This document shows positions 46,082-56,005 of a stretch of DNA of 64,000 nucleotides, one piece after another. Each line of letters begins with the position of its first letter. Position 1 is the first letter of the stretch. Source of the DNA: Acidobacteriaceae bacterium (GTDB lineage Bacteria > Acidobacteriota > Terriglobia > Terriglobales > Acidobacteriaceae). The stretch covers positions 55,354 through 119,353 of the forward strand of contig PKVW01000021.1 of the NCBI GenBank assembly GCA_003131585.1, written 5' to 3'. The position numbers and the translations under genes were made by a program. Under the pieces are notes generated by a model. It was not told the origin of the DNA, made no database searches, and saw only the letters and a list, made by a program, of their open reading frames with translations.

Positions 46082-47917
46082 GTGGGCTTAAGTTCTGTGC
46101 GACAACCCAGCAGGTGGATGGGAATCGTGTGTGCAGTGATATGCGTGCATGTTTTCGTGTCTCTGCTGGTCCCACGCGGTGCTGGACTCACCGCTTTCGG
46201 CGACCTGACGCAGGCTGCTCTGCTTTTGTGCGGAACGCTGTCCATTCTCTCGAACATTAAAACCAGCGACAAGAAAGCCCAGCTCTTCTGGGCCCTCATG
46301 GCGTTCGGCTGCGGAATGTGGCTCTGCGCGCAGGTTCTGTGGACTTATTTCGAGGTCTTTCTGCGCCAGGAGACGCCGAACCCCTTTGTCGGAGACGTGG
46401 TTCTGTTCCTGCACGTCGTTCCCATGATGGCGGCCCTGGCGGTGCAGCCGCACATTCAACGGAAGGACCGTTCCCTGCGGCTCGTATCTCTCGATTTCTT
46501 CCTGCTGCTGACGTGGTGGCTTTACCTGTATTTATTTATTGTGATCCCATGGCAGTACGTTTCCCCGAACGAAACTGTGTATGGACGCAGCTTCGACCTG
46601 CTCTATGCCGGTGAGCAGATCGTCTTGATTCTTGGGGTGGGGCTGGTTTGGAAGCGCAGCAGTGGGCCTTGGCGGACAGTCTATGGGCACCTTTTCAAAG
46701 CGGCAGTCCTCTACAGTGTGGGCTCCATTCTCGCCAGCGTGGCCATCGATTATCATCAGTACTATACGGGCAGTCTTTACGATGTTCTGTTGGTGGCGGC
46801 TATGGCGTGGTTCGCGAGCGTGGGGTTTGTAGCGCGGGGAACTCTGCCAGAACAGCCCGCCGACCAGGCGTCCAGCCACGACCACAGCATGTGGACCGCG
46901 CGCCTGGCAATGATGGCTGTATTCTCCACGCCGCTCATGGTGGCGTGGGCGGAGTTTGGCGGAACAGCCCCGCCGCGCGTGCGCGCGTACCGGCTATTGT
47001 TGACCGCAGCGGCGATGATCTTCATGGGCACGCTGGTGTTCTTAAAGCAGCATTGGATGGACCGCGAACTGCTTCACCTGCTGCGTTTGTCGCGCCAAAA
47101 TCTCGATGAGATGTGCAAACTAAAAGACGAATTGGAGAGCAAGGAACAGTCTCTGCGGTGGCACAGCCTGGAACTGCAGCGCAAGAATCTTGAACTTCAG
47201 GAAATCTCCTTCACCGATTCTCTGACTGGCTTGTGGAATCGGCGCTATCTCGAAGAGATCCTTACGGCCGAAGCCGGACAAGTCTTGCGAAACTATGAGC
47301 GGGCCCGCGGCAGCGGCATTCGCAAGATGGACCATCGCGATCTGGTCTTCATCATAGTGGATATGGACTTCTTCAAGCAAGTGAACGATCTTCATGGTCA
47401 TCCCGCGGGTGATCGCCTGTTGCAGCGAGTGGCCGAGCGTCTGACCAGTGTTGTGCGGAAGTCTGATGTCCTGGTTCGGTGGGGAGGGGAAGAATTCCTG
47501 ATTATGTCCCGTTCCGCGGACCCGTCCGGAACGCCTGCTTTCTGCGAACGAATTTTGGACATCATGGCATCGGAAGCGTTCGATCTCGGACACGGCGTTC
47601 GGGTGCGGAAGACTTGTTCCGTGGGATGGGCTCCCTTCCCTTGGAGTCGCGGCGCATACGAGGCCATTTGCGCGGAAGAGACCATCGAACTCGCGGACAC
47701 CGCGCTCTACCGGGCAAAGGCTGGAGGACGAAATCAGGGCATAGGAATTCTGCCTGGCGATGGCGCCGTTGCGGCTCCCCATGCCATTACGCTGGAAGCC
47801 CTGCAAGGCGACGACGGTGTTCTGACGCATACTGTGAGGGTCCAGAATTCCGGCGTCGGCGGCAGCAGCCACCCTGTTGCTGAAGACATGATATCGAGCG
47901 AACAACGCGAAGTCTAA
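46082..47917 (+). CDS. Membrane-bound GGDEF diguanylate cyclase
   Basis: 611 aa; multiple TM segments, coiled coil, FTDSLTGLWNRRYLEEIL, DMDFFKQVNDLHGHPAGD, RWGGEEFLIM. Confidence 0.92.
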   Translation: MGLSSVRQPSRWMGIVCAVICVHVFVSLLVPRGAGLTAFGDLTQAALLLCGTLSILSNIKTSDKKAQLFWALMAFGCGMWLCAQVLWTYFEVFLRQETPNPFVGDVVLFLHVVPMMAALAVQPHIQRKDRSLRLVSLDFFLLLTWWLYLYLFIVIPWQYVSPNETVYGRSFDLLYAGEQIVLILGVGLVWKRSSGPWRTVYGHLFKAAVLYSVGSILASVAIDYHQYYTGSLYDVLLVAAMAWFASVGFVARGTLPEQPADQASSHDHSMWTARLAMMAVFSTPLMVAWAEFGGTAPPRVRAYRLLLTAAAMIFMGTLVFLKQHWMDRELLHLLRLSRQNLDEMCKLKDELESKEQSLRWHSLELQRKNLELQEISFTDSLTGLWNRRYLEEILTAEAGQVLRNYERARGSGIRKMDHRDLVFIIVDMDFFKQVNDLHGHPAGDRLLQRVAERLTSVVRKSDVLVRWGGEEFLIMSRSADPSGTPAFCERILDIMASEAFDLGHGVRVRKTCSVGWAPFPWSRGAYEAICAEETIELADTALYRAKAGGRNQGIGILPGDGAVAAPHAITLEALQGDDGVLTHTVRVQNSGVGGSSHPVAEDMISSEQREV

Positions 47918-48207
47918 TTCCTCTCCAAGAGTTGCACTTTCTCCGAAAGCGGCGGTTGCCGTCGATCCCGGTGAGATCGAAACGGTGAAGCTACGATTCA
48001 CAGCCCAGCAGCGGAAAACACGCGGAGACTCCTGCCTTGAGCCGCGAGTCGCTTATTCAGCGTGTTCGAAGCCCCTTGACCTTCCGATGCTGCGTTGAAT
48101 ACATTGAGAAGCCGCCCTGCCGGGATGCAAGGTTGGCACTAAAGTGAAGCAGGCCGCGCCAAGTCAAGAATAGAATTCTGTGGGGCACATTCTGTGAGGT
48201 ACATCCG

Positions 48208-48780
48208 ATGATGAATGCGAGAACTAATCTCCGAACGACGGGACTGCGCCAGAAGGCGCAACTGATGTCGGCATCGGAAATTGAGCGAACGCTGGTCCGC
48301 TTAGCTTACGAGATTGTCGAGAAAAACGGCGGCGTCGAGGGTTTGGGATTGGTCGGAATTCGCCGCCGCGGCGTCCCCATCGCGGAGCGCCTGGGGAAGA
48401 TCGTCACTCGCATCGAGAACGCCGAAGTCCCGGTCGGCACGTTGGACATTACTTTCTATCGCGACGATCTTTCAACGCTTGGACCCAAGCCAGTGGTGCA
48501 AGACAAGGAGATTGGGTTCTCGATTGAGGACAGGAACATCGTGCTGGTCGACGACGTGCTTTTCACCGGGCGCACGACGCGGGCCGCGCTGGACGCGCTC
48601 TTTTCGCACGGCAGACCTCGGCGGGTGCAACTGTGCGTGCTGATTGACCGTGGGCATCGGGAATTGCCAGTCGAGGCCAGCTTCGTCGGCCGTAATATTC
48701 AAACCTCCATGAACGAGGTGATCGAGGTCAAGTTAACTGAGATTGACGGCGCGGAGAAGGTTCTCCTCATGGAGAGATAG
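48208..48780 (+). CDS. pyrR: Bifunctional pyr operon regulator / uracil phosphoribosyltransferase PyrR
   Basis: 190 aa; [19 protein letters not shown]-like, [35 protein letters not shown]. Confidence 0.95.
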   Translation: MMNARTNLRTTGLRQKAQLMSASEIERTLVRLAYEIVEKNGGVEGLGLVGIRRRGVPIAERLGKIVTRIENAEVPVGTLDITFYRDDLSTLGPKPVVQDKEIGFSIEDRNIVLVDDVLFTGRTTRAALDALFSHGRPRRVQLCVLIDRGHRELPVEASFVGRNIQTSMNEVIEVKLTEIDGAEKVLLMER

Positions 48781-48811
48781 GACTGGCGGACAAGGTGCGA
48801 CCGGCAAAATG

Positions 48812-48843
48812 AAAAAGACGGCGGTGAACCCGCCGTCTTTTTT
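48812..48843. terminator. Bidirectional rho-independent terminator between convergent pyrR and ALDH
   Basis: AAAAAGACGGCGG-TGAAC-CCGCCGTCTTTTTT. Confidence 0.93.
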
Positions 48844-48855
48844 GGGAGCGGCCGG

Positions 48856-50361
48856 CTAGGACAATCTGGTGCAGATCGCCTTGGTCTGGGTGTACAGGTT
48901 AAGGGCCTCATGCCCCATCTCGCGGCCCCAACCGGATTGTTTGTATCCGCCGAAGGGCAGCGCGGCATCGAGAATGTTGTAGCAGTTGATCCACACCGTA
49001 CCGGCGTGAAGATGTTCTGCCATGCGGTGGGCCTTGCCGATGTCCCGCGTCCAAACGGCAGCCGCCAGGCCGTAGTCGCTATCGTTGGCGCGCGGCAGAA
49101 TTTCCTCGGGATCGTCGAACGGCATCGCCACTACCACCGGCCCGAAGATTTCTTCCTGTACCACCTTCATGTCTTCGCGGGTATTCACGAGAACGGTAGG
49201 CTCCACAAAATAGCCTTTGTTCCCTTTCTTGTGGCCGCCAGCGAGCGCTGTGGCGCCTTCCGAGAAACCCGCCTCCAGATAGCCGCAGACTCGGCTTAAC
49301 TGTTCCTGAGAGACCAGCGGTCCCATGTGCGTCTCCGGATCGAGACCCGAGCCCACATTGATTTTCTTCGCATGGTCGGCGACCCCTTCCACAACCCGGT
49401 CGAAGATCGGTTTCTCGACGTAGAGACGCGATCCGGCGCAGCAACACTGGCCTTGATTGAAGAAGATCGCGCTCGCGGCCCCGGGGATCGCCGAGTCGAG
49501 ATCGGCGTCTTTGAACACGACGTTCGGAGACTTGCCTCCAAGTTCCAGCGAAACCTTCTTCAAGTTGCCCGTCGCGGCATGCACGATTAGCTTCCCAACT
49601 TCCGTGGAGCCGGTGAAAGCTATTTTGTCCACCTTCGGATGTGCGGCCAGTGCTGCGCCTGCCGTCTCGCCGTAGCCTGGCACGATGTTCACCACGCCTT
49701 CGGGGAATCCGGCTTCCATGATCAGTTCGCCGAGACGCAGCGCCGAAAGCGGCGTTTGCTCCGCCGGCTTCAAAACGACCGTGCAGCCGGAGGCCAGCGC
49801 CGGACCCAGCTTCCACGCTGCCATCAGCAGGGGAAAGTTCCACGGGATGATCTGTCCCGCGACTCCAACCGGCTCTCGCAGCGTGTAGGCAAGATACTTC
49901 GCTCCAGGCGTATACGGAACCGAGATCGGAATGGTATTGCCTTCGATCTTCGTGGTCCAGCCCGCCATATAGCGAAACAAGTCAACGGCCAGTGGCACAT
50001 CGGCGCCCCTCGCGATGGTGAGAGGCTTGCCGTTATCCAGGCTCTCCAGGTAGGCGAATTCTTCGGTGTGCGACTCCAACAAATCGGCGAGCTTCCAGAT
50101 GAGGCGTCCGCGTTCGGAGGCGGTCAACCGCCGCCAGGGACCCTGATCGAAGGCCCTGCGCGCGGCCTTCACCGCTTGTTCAATATCTTCGCGATCGCCT
50201 TCCGCCACTTGTGCCAGAATTTCACCCGTGGCGGGATTATAGGTGGGGAAAGTTTTGCCGGAAATGGAGTTTACCCACTTGCCATTGATCAACATTTGGC
50301 GCGGCTTTTCGAGGAACTCCGCGACTTGGGGATGAATCTGCGGTGACACTGCGATGCCCAT
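48856..50361 (-). CDS. NAD(P)-dependent aldehyde dehydrogenase
   Basis: 501 aa; GQIIPWNFPLLMAAWKLGPALASGC, SLELGGKSPNVVFKDADLD, NQGQCCCAGSRLYVE. Confidence 0.95.
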   Translation of the reverse strand: MGIAVSPQIHPQVAEFLEKPRQMLINGKWVNSISGKTFPTYNPATGEILAQVAEGDREDIEQAVKAARRAFDQGPWRRLTASERGRLIWKLADLLESHTEEFAYLESLDNGKPLTIARGADVPLAVDLFRYMAGWTTKIEGNTIPISVPYTPGAKYLAYTLREPVGVAGQIIPWNFPLLMAAWKLGPALASGCTVVLKPAEQTPLSALRLGELIMEAGFPEGVVNIVPGYGETAGAALAAHPKVDKIAFTGSTEVGKLIVHAATGNLKKVSLELGGKSPNVVFKDADLDSAIPGAASAIFFNQGQCCCAGSRLYVEKPIFDRVVEGVADHAKKINVGSGLDPETHMGPLVSQEQLSRVCGYLEAGFSEGATALAGGHKKGNKGYFVEPTVLVNTREDMKVVQEEIFGPVVVAMPFDDPEEILPRANDSDYGLAAAVWTRDIGKAHRMAEHLHAGTVWINCYNILDAALPFGGYKQSGWGREMGHEALNLYTQTKAICTRLS

Positions 50362-50548
50362 AAGGCCTCCTTAGACCAAGCACGAGATCAAGTACGAACG
50401 ATCAAACAAGACTTGCATGATGTGAAGCTATAGATGCCAGGCGGATAAGAATGACGGGAGTATGCTAGCTCCGAGTCAGGACAAAAGCAATTGCGATTCG
50501 AGCGGCCTCGCCCCTGAGACCTCCAGGTCCAGGCTCGCGAGCTCCGGC

Positions 50549-52966
50549 TCATTCGCCGTAAGGAACCCAGATATTCTTCACCTGGGTGGCATGCTCGAGA
50601 AACCAGCGTCCTTCGGCCAGCTTCGGATTGAACCAGTCGATGGCTCGGCCTTCGTTGGTCCAAACCTGTTTTAGATTACCGATCGACATCGCTTTTGCGG
50701 CAGCGGCGCTGGCTTCGTCTCCAAAAGACCAGATGGCGTCCACATCGTCGTGCTCAGCGAGAACTTTCAAAAGTTGCGAAGCATAGCCCGTTACAATGTT
50801 CACCGCGCCGCCGGGCAGATCGCTGGTGTCGAAAAGCTGATAGAGATCACTGGCGATGAGCGGGTACGTTTCCGAGGGAACCGCGATGACGGTGTTGCCG
50901 ACAGCGAGGGCTGGCATCACAAGAGAAAGAAAACTCAGCAGCGGCGCTTCCGCGGGACAGATGATGCCCATGGTTCCGAGCGGCTCGTTCACTGCAATGG
51001 CGATGTTGCGGAACGGAGGATTGTGCACGGCGCCGTCAAACTTGTCGGCCCAAGCCGCGTACGAAAAAATGCGTTCGATCCCGAGATCCAACTCTGCGGC
51101 GGCTTGCTTCGCACCGACGACCGCCGTGAGTCCGCGAACAATTTCGTCGCGGCGTTGGGAGAGGTTCTCGGCGCAGTAGTAAAGCACCTGCGCACGATGG
51201 TGCGCGGTGGCTTTCGCCCATACATCCGCCTTACGGGCGGCTTCGACAGCATTGCGAATGTCCTTGCGGTTGCCGAGCGAAGCTTCGCCCAACAAACGGC
51301 CATCGGCTGAACGCACCTCCGTGCTGTAGCCAGAGTCCGGCCGCGCCTGCTTGCCGCCAATGTAGAGCTTCACGGTGCGATCAATGGCCGGCGTGCCAGC
51401 TTCCGGCTGGCCTGCTGTCTGCGGAGCCGCGGGCGTGTGCGCGGCGGGCAACTTGGGAGCGTTCTTGAACCACGCCGGTTGCATATATTCGAGCAGGCCT
51501 TCCCTGCCACCCTCGCGCCCGTACCCGCTCTCGCGGTAGCCGCCGAAACCGCAGGATGCGTCGAACAAGTTCGTGCAGTTCACCCAGACGACGCCGGCTT
51601 TCAGTTGCGCCGCAATATGCAAGGCTACGTTGATGTTCTCGCTCCAAACGCATGCCGCCAGACCATAGACCGTATTGTTGGCCAATTCAACAGCTTCTTT
51701 CGGAGTGCGAAACGTCATCGCAGCCAGCACAGGTCCGAAGATCTCCTGCTGCGCAACGATGGATGTTGGATGCACATTGCTCAGCAGCGTGGGCGGATAG
51801 TAAAAGCCGCGCGAAGGCAATGCTACCTGCGGTTGCCAGCAGATGGCGCCGTCTGCGACCCCTTGCTCAACCATGCGCTGGATACGATCCAGTTGCACAC
51901 GCGCAACGATCGCACCGATGTCAATCGCCTTGTCCAGAGGAAGACCGACGCGCAGGCTGCTCATGCGCTCCCTGATTTTGCCGAGCAAAGTCTCGGCAAT
52001 ACTTTCCTGCATCAGCAGGCGCGAGCCCGCGCAGCATACCTGCCCCTGGTTGAACCAAATTCCGTCCACCAACCCTTCGACTGCGCTATCCAGGTCAGCA
52101 TCGTCGAAGATGATGAACGGAGACTTGCCTCCCAACTCAAGCGATAAACGTTTGTGAGTTGCTGCCGTGGCACTTCGAATCGCGCGTCCGACTTCAGTCG
52201 AACCAGTGAACGCGATTTTGTCCACGTCGGGATGTTTCACCAGGGCCTCGCCGGTCGAGCCGTCGCCAGTCACAATGTTGACGACTCCGGCGGGCAATCC
52301 GGCTTCCTGGCAAAGCTCGGCGAAAGCGAGAACAGTCAGAGGAGTGAATTCCGCGGGCTTTAAGACCACCGTGTTTCCGGTGGCTAGAGCCGGAGCGATC
52401 TTCCACGCCGCCATGAGCAACGGAAAATTCCAGGGAATAATCTGGCCCACAACACCGCAACTTTCGTGCGTGGGAAACTCCTGATCGAGCAGTTGCGCCC
52501 AGCCGGCATGGTAGTAGAAGTGCCGCGATACCAGCGGAATGTCGATGTCACGGCTTTCGCGGATCGGCTTGCCGTTGTCCATCGTCTCCAGAACGGCGAG
52601 AAGACGGGAATGTTTCTGCACCAATCGCGCCAGGGCGTACAAGTAACGTGCCCGGACATGCGGAGTGAGTGCACGCCACTTTGGAAACGCTGCGCGCGCA
52701 GCCCGCACAGCACCGTCGATGTCGGCGGATGAACCCTGAGCAATCGAGGCCAGCTTTTCTCCATTCGAAGGATCAAGCGTGTCGAAATGTTCGCCGGCGG
52801 CCGGAGTTTGCCATGCACCGTTAATGAAATGTCCAAAGCGATGGCCGTGGCGCTCCAGCCAGGCTTGCGCTTCTTTCGGATCTTCCGCAGCGGGACCGTA
52901 CTCCATCGTCACAAATTTGTTAGCAATACTCATGCAGTTCGGCTCGATTCTCTCGTTTTCTGGCAA
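50549..52966 (-). CDS. ALDH16-like tandem aldehyde dehydrogenase (complete N-terminal domain plus truncated C-terminal domain)
   Basis: 805 aa; domain 1 SLELGGKSPFIIF..NQGQVCCAGSRLL; domain 2 from ~residue 530 lacks the catalytic Cys block; possible start at 52933. Confidence 0.88.
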   Translation of the reverse strand: MPENERIEPNCMSIANKFVTMEYGPAAEDPKEAQAWLERHGHRFGHFINGAWQTPAAGEHFDTLDPSNGEKLASIAQGSSADIDGAVRAARAAFPKWRALTPHVRARYLYALARLVQKHSRLLAVLETMDNGKPIRESRDIDIPLVSRHFYYHAGWAQLLDQEFPTHESCGVVGQIIPWNFPLLMAAWKIAPALATGNTVVLKPAEFTPLTVLAFAELCQEAGLPAGVVNIVTGDGSTGEALVKHPDVDKIAFTGSTEVGRAIRSATAATHKRLSLELGGKSPFIIFDDADLDSAVEGLVDGIWFNQGQVCCAGSRLLMQESIAETLLGKIRERMSSLRVGLPLDKAIDIGAIVARVQLDRIQRMVEQGVADGAICWQPQVALPSRGFYYPPTLLSNVHPTSIVAQQEIFGPVLAAMTFRTPKEAVELANNTVYGLAACVWSENINVALHIAAQLKAGVVWVNCTNLFDASCGFGGYRESGYGREGGREGLLEYMQPAWFKNAPKLPAAHTPAAPQTAGQPEAGTPAIDRTVKLYIGGKQARPDSGYSTEVRSADGRLLGEASLGNRKDIRNAVEAARKADVWAKATAHHRAQVLYYCAENLSQRRDEIVRGLTAVVGAKQAAAELDLGIERIFSYAAWADKFDGAVHNPPFRNIAIAVNEPLGTMGIICPAEAPLLSFLSLVMPALAVGNTVIAVPSETYPLIASDLYQLFDTSDLPGGAVNIVTGYASQLLKVLAEHDDVDAIWSFGDEASAAAAKAMSIGNLKQVWTNEGRAIDWFNPKLAEGRWFLEHATQVKNIWVPYGE

Positions 52967-52978
52967 CTACGCTGGCAA

Positions 52979-54151
52979 CTACGCTATCGGATGACGATAC
53001 TCCGCCGAATAACGTCCCGTCGCATGGTGCTGCAGTTGCCGCTCGATATCGCCCAACAAGCCACTGGCGCCAAAGCGAAAAAGCTCCGCGCGCATCCACG
53101 ACTGCCCGAGTTCTTCTTTCATCATGGCCAGCCAGTCGGTCGACTGCTTCGCAGTGCGAATCCCACCGGCGGCCTTGAACCCCACGGTCATTCCCGTTTG
53201 CCCGGCATATTCGCGGATGGCGCGGGTCATCACCAAGCCCACGGGCAACGTGGCATTGGTGGGTTCTTTGCCGGTTGAGGTCTTGATGAAGTCGGCTCCC
53301 GCCATCATGGCTACGACGCTGGCGCGCGCCACGTTGCGCAAAGTGAGCAGGTCGCCGGTCGCCAGGATGACCTTCATGCGAGTAGATCCGCAGGCTTGTT
53401 TGAAGGCCGCAATTTCGTCATACAGCGCCTGCCAGCGGCCGCCAAACACATGGGCTCGCGTGATCACAACGTCAATCTCGTGGGCGCCCGCCTCCACCGA
53501 GCGGCGAATTTCTGCAACCCGCTCCGCCAGCGGCGATAGACCTGCTGGGAAGCCAGCGGACACCGCTGCGACGTGCACGCCACTTCCTTCCAGGGCGTAC
53601 AGCGCCGTTTCAATAAACGCGTGATAGACACAAACCGCTGCGACTTTCACTCCAAGTTCTTCAATTTGCAGCTTGTGCACGAGATCTTGCTGTACCGGCT
53701 GCCGAGCCTTGGCACACAGGCGCCGCACCCGCTTTTCCGTGTCATCGCCGGAAAGCGTGGTCAAATCCATGCAGGTGATCGCCCGCAGAAGCCATGCCGC
53801 CTGCCATTCTTTCTTCACCGTTCTTCGCGCTACCTGCGTCTGGGCGCGGCGTTCCACCGCGCTTGGGTTTACTCGAACCTCCCGCACCCAATTCAGGTCG
53901 AGAGGAATTCCAAAGTTTGGCTGGAGAGGGCGGCCACCAAGGGCGGCAATGGAAGTTCCGGCAGGCGGCTGCTCGCTTGCCGCCCTACGCGCAATTTCGT
54001 GCGCTGCTTCGGGATGGTTGTGATCTACCGGCACTGGATTTCGCTTCACCCGCGGGACGGCAACCACGCCACGAGCCGTTTCTCGCGCTGTAATTGTACG
54101 GCAGGCTATCCTCACAACGCGAGTTGCGGTGCACGGCAATCCTCGCTTCAC
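52979..54151 (-). CDS. deoC: Deoxyribose-phosphate aldolase (long DERA type)
   Basis: ORF 390 aa; ITCMDLTTLSGDDT, VCVYHAFIETAL, HEIDVVITRAHVFGGRW, KVILATGDL, DFIKTSTGK; true start likely downstream of 54151. Confidence 0.92.
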   Translation of the reverse strand: MKRGLPCTATRVVRIACRTITARETARGVVAVPRVKRNPVPVDHNHPEAAHEIARRAASEQPPAGTSIAALGGRPLQPNFGIPLDLNWVREVRVNPSAVERRAQTQVARRTVKKEWQAAWLLRAITCMDLTTLSGDDTEKRVRRLCAKARQPVQQDLVHKLQIEELGVKVAAVCVYHAFIETALYALEGSGVHVAAVSAGFPAGLSPLAERVAEIRRSVEAGAHEIDVVITRAHVFGGRWQALYDEIAAFKQACGSTRMKVILATGDLLTLRNVARASVVAMMAGADFIKTSTGKEPTNATLPVGLVMTRAIREYAGQTGMTVGFKAAGGIRTAKQSTDWLAMMKEELGQSWMRAELFRFGASGLLGDIERQLQHHATGRYSAEYRHPIA

Positions 54152-54242
54152 TCATCGCGCTCCAAGAAAAAGCGTTGAATAGTTTGGCCAGGGTTTACAA
54201 TGGCCCTCGATTTCGCCGTTTCGCCGCGAGACCTTTCCCGTT

Positions 54243-54653
54243 ATGCGCAAGAAAACGCTGCCTGCCGATGCAAGAGCGACACTGCTGCGGTCCGCGAAGA
54301 AAGTCATGAAGAACGCCCACGCACCCTACTCGAAGTTCAGGGTCGGGGCCGCCATCCTCCTCTCGAACGGAAAAATCTTTCCGGGGTGCAATGTGGAGAA
54401 CGCTTCCTACGGAATGACCAACTGCGCCGAACGCACGGCGATTTTCTCGGCTGTCGCGCAGCTTGGACCCATGATCGAGATCCGCGCGGTCGCTGTAGTC
54501 AACGGCCAAGGAGTGCCCTGTTCTCCCTGCGGTGCGTGCCGTCAGGTCATTTACGAATTCGGTCCCGATGCAACGATTTTTTTCCAGGGGGCGAAGGGGC
54601 CAAAACAGGCTCACATCACCGAACTCCTCCCGGAAGGATTTCGCCTCCCGTGA
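54243..54653 (+). CDS. cdd: Cytidine deaminase
   Basis: 136 aa; HAPYSKFRVGAAILLSNGKIFPGCNVENASYGMTNCAERTAIF, PCSPCGACRQVIYEF. Confidence 0.96.
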   Translation: MRKKTLPADARATLLRSAKKVMKNAHAPYSKFRVGAAILLSNGKIFPGCNVENASYGMTNCAERTAIFSAVAQLGPMIEIRAVAVVNGQGVPCSPCGACRQVIYEFGPDATIFFQGAKGPKQAHITELLPEGFRLP

Positions 54654-56005
54654 GCCAGACCCCACCCACCACGCAGACTTTCCGTGCCATCGATGTGATC
54701 CGCAAAAAGCGGGATGGCGGCGAGCTGTCTCGGTACGAAATCGAGTCGCTGGTAAACGCGTACACTCGCAGTGATATTCCCGACTATCAGGTCTCGGCGT
54801 GGCTGATGGCGGTGGTGTTGCGGGGCATGACGCGGGCCGAGGCCGCTGCGCTGACGGATGCCATGCTGCGCTCGGGCGAAGTGCTCGATCTCTCTTCGCT
54901 TCCCGCGAAGAAAGTCGACAAACACTCGACCGGCGGAGTGGGGGACAAGACTTCACTCGTGCTGGCGCCGCTTGCGGCCGCCGCAGGCGTTGCGGTGCCC
55001 ATGATCAGCGGTCGCGGTCTGGGACATACGGGAGGCACGCTGGACAAGCTTGAGGCTATTCCCGGCTTCAACGTGAATCTTTCCCTCGCTCAGTTTCGCC
55101 GCGTGCTTGAGACCTGTGGTTGCGCCATGATTGGCCAGACCGCCGAAATCGCTCCCGCCGATCGCAAGCTCTACGCGCTACGCGATGTGACTGGCACGGT
55201 GGAAAGCCCCTATCTGATCTGCGCGTCCATTATGAGCAAGAAACTTGCGGAAGGCATCGACGCGCTCGTCCTCGACGTAAAGACCGGTTCCGGGGCGTTC
55301 ATGAAGACGGAAAAGGATGCCGCCTTTCTTGCTGAACTGATGGTTGAAACTGGCGAGCGGATGGGAAAGCTCGTGGTCGCACTTATCACGGACATGGACC
55401 AGCCGCTGGGATGCAGGATCGGCAATGCGCTTGAGGTGATCGAAGCAGTGGAGGTTCTGCGCGGAGAAGGACCAAAGGATTTGCGCCAGCTTTGTCTCGA
55501 ACTTGCAGGTTGGATGCTGCATCTGGGCGGAGTCTCCGATACGGTCGCGGAAGGAAGAAAGCAAAGCGAGAAACTGATCGCTTCCGGCAAAGCGCTCGAC
55601 AAGTTTCGCCAGATGGTAGAACTGCAGGGCGGAGATCCGCGAGCGGTCGACGATCCCAAGAAACTGCCTCAGGCTCGTCATGCGATGATGCTTTCCAGCC
55701 CGAAGGATGGATATCTCGCGTCTCTGCAGTGCGAAGAAGTTGGTATCGCATGCGTCATTCTTGGTGGCGGTCGCGAACGCAAAGAAGATTCGGTCGATCC
55801 CGCGGTGGGCATCGTGCTTCACAAGAAAGTGGGGGATGCCGTTTCCGCCGGCGAGCCGCTCGCGACGATTTACTACAATGCGGAAACCCGCGCGGCTCGT
55901 GCCCGGCAACTGCTCGAAGAGAGCTATCGGATTGCCGATTCGCGCGTGCTCGAGAACAGGCCGTTGATCCACCGCGTGATCGGAAAAACCGGAGAAAAAA
56001 ACTGA
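54650..56005 (+). CDS. Thymidine/pyrimidine-nucleoside phosphorylase
   Basis: GTG start overlapping the cdd stop; VDKHSTGGVGDKTSLVLAPLAAAAGVAVPMISGRGLGHTGGTLDKLEAIPGF. Confidence 0.95.
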   Translation: MSQTPPTTQTFRAIDVIRKKRDGGELSRYEIESLVNAYTRSDIPDYQVSAWLMAVVLRGMTRAEAAALTDAMLRSGEVLDLSSLPAKKVDKHSTGGVGDKTSLVLAPLAAAAGVAVPMISGRGLGHTGGTLDKLEAIPGFNVNLSLAQFRRVLETCGCAMIGQTAEIAPADRKLYALRDVTGTVESPYLICASIMSKKLAEGIDALVLDVKTGSGAFMKTEKDAAFLAELMVETGERMGKLVVALITDMDQPLGCRIGNALEVIEAVEVLRGEGPKDLRQLCLELAGWMLHLGGVSDTVAEGRKQSEKLIASGKALDKFRQMVELQGGDPRAVDDPKKLPQARHAMMLSSPKDGYLASLQCEEVGIACVILGGGRERKEDSVDPAVGIVLHKKVGDAVSAGEPLATIYYNAETRAARARQLLEESYRIADSRVLENRPLIHRVIGKTGEKN

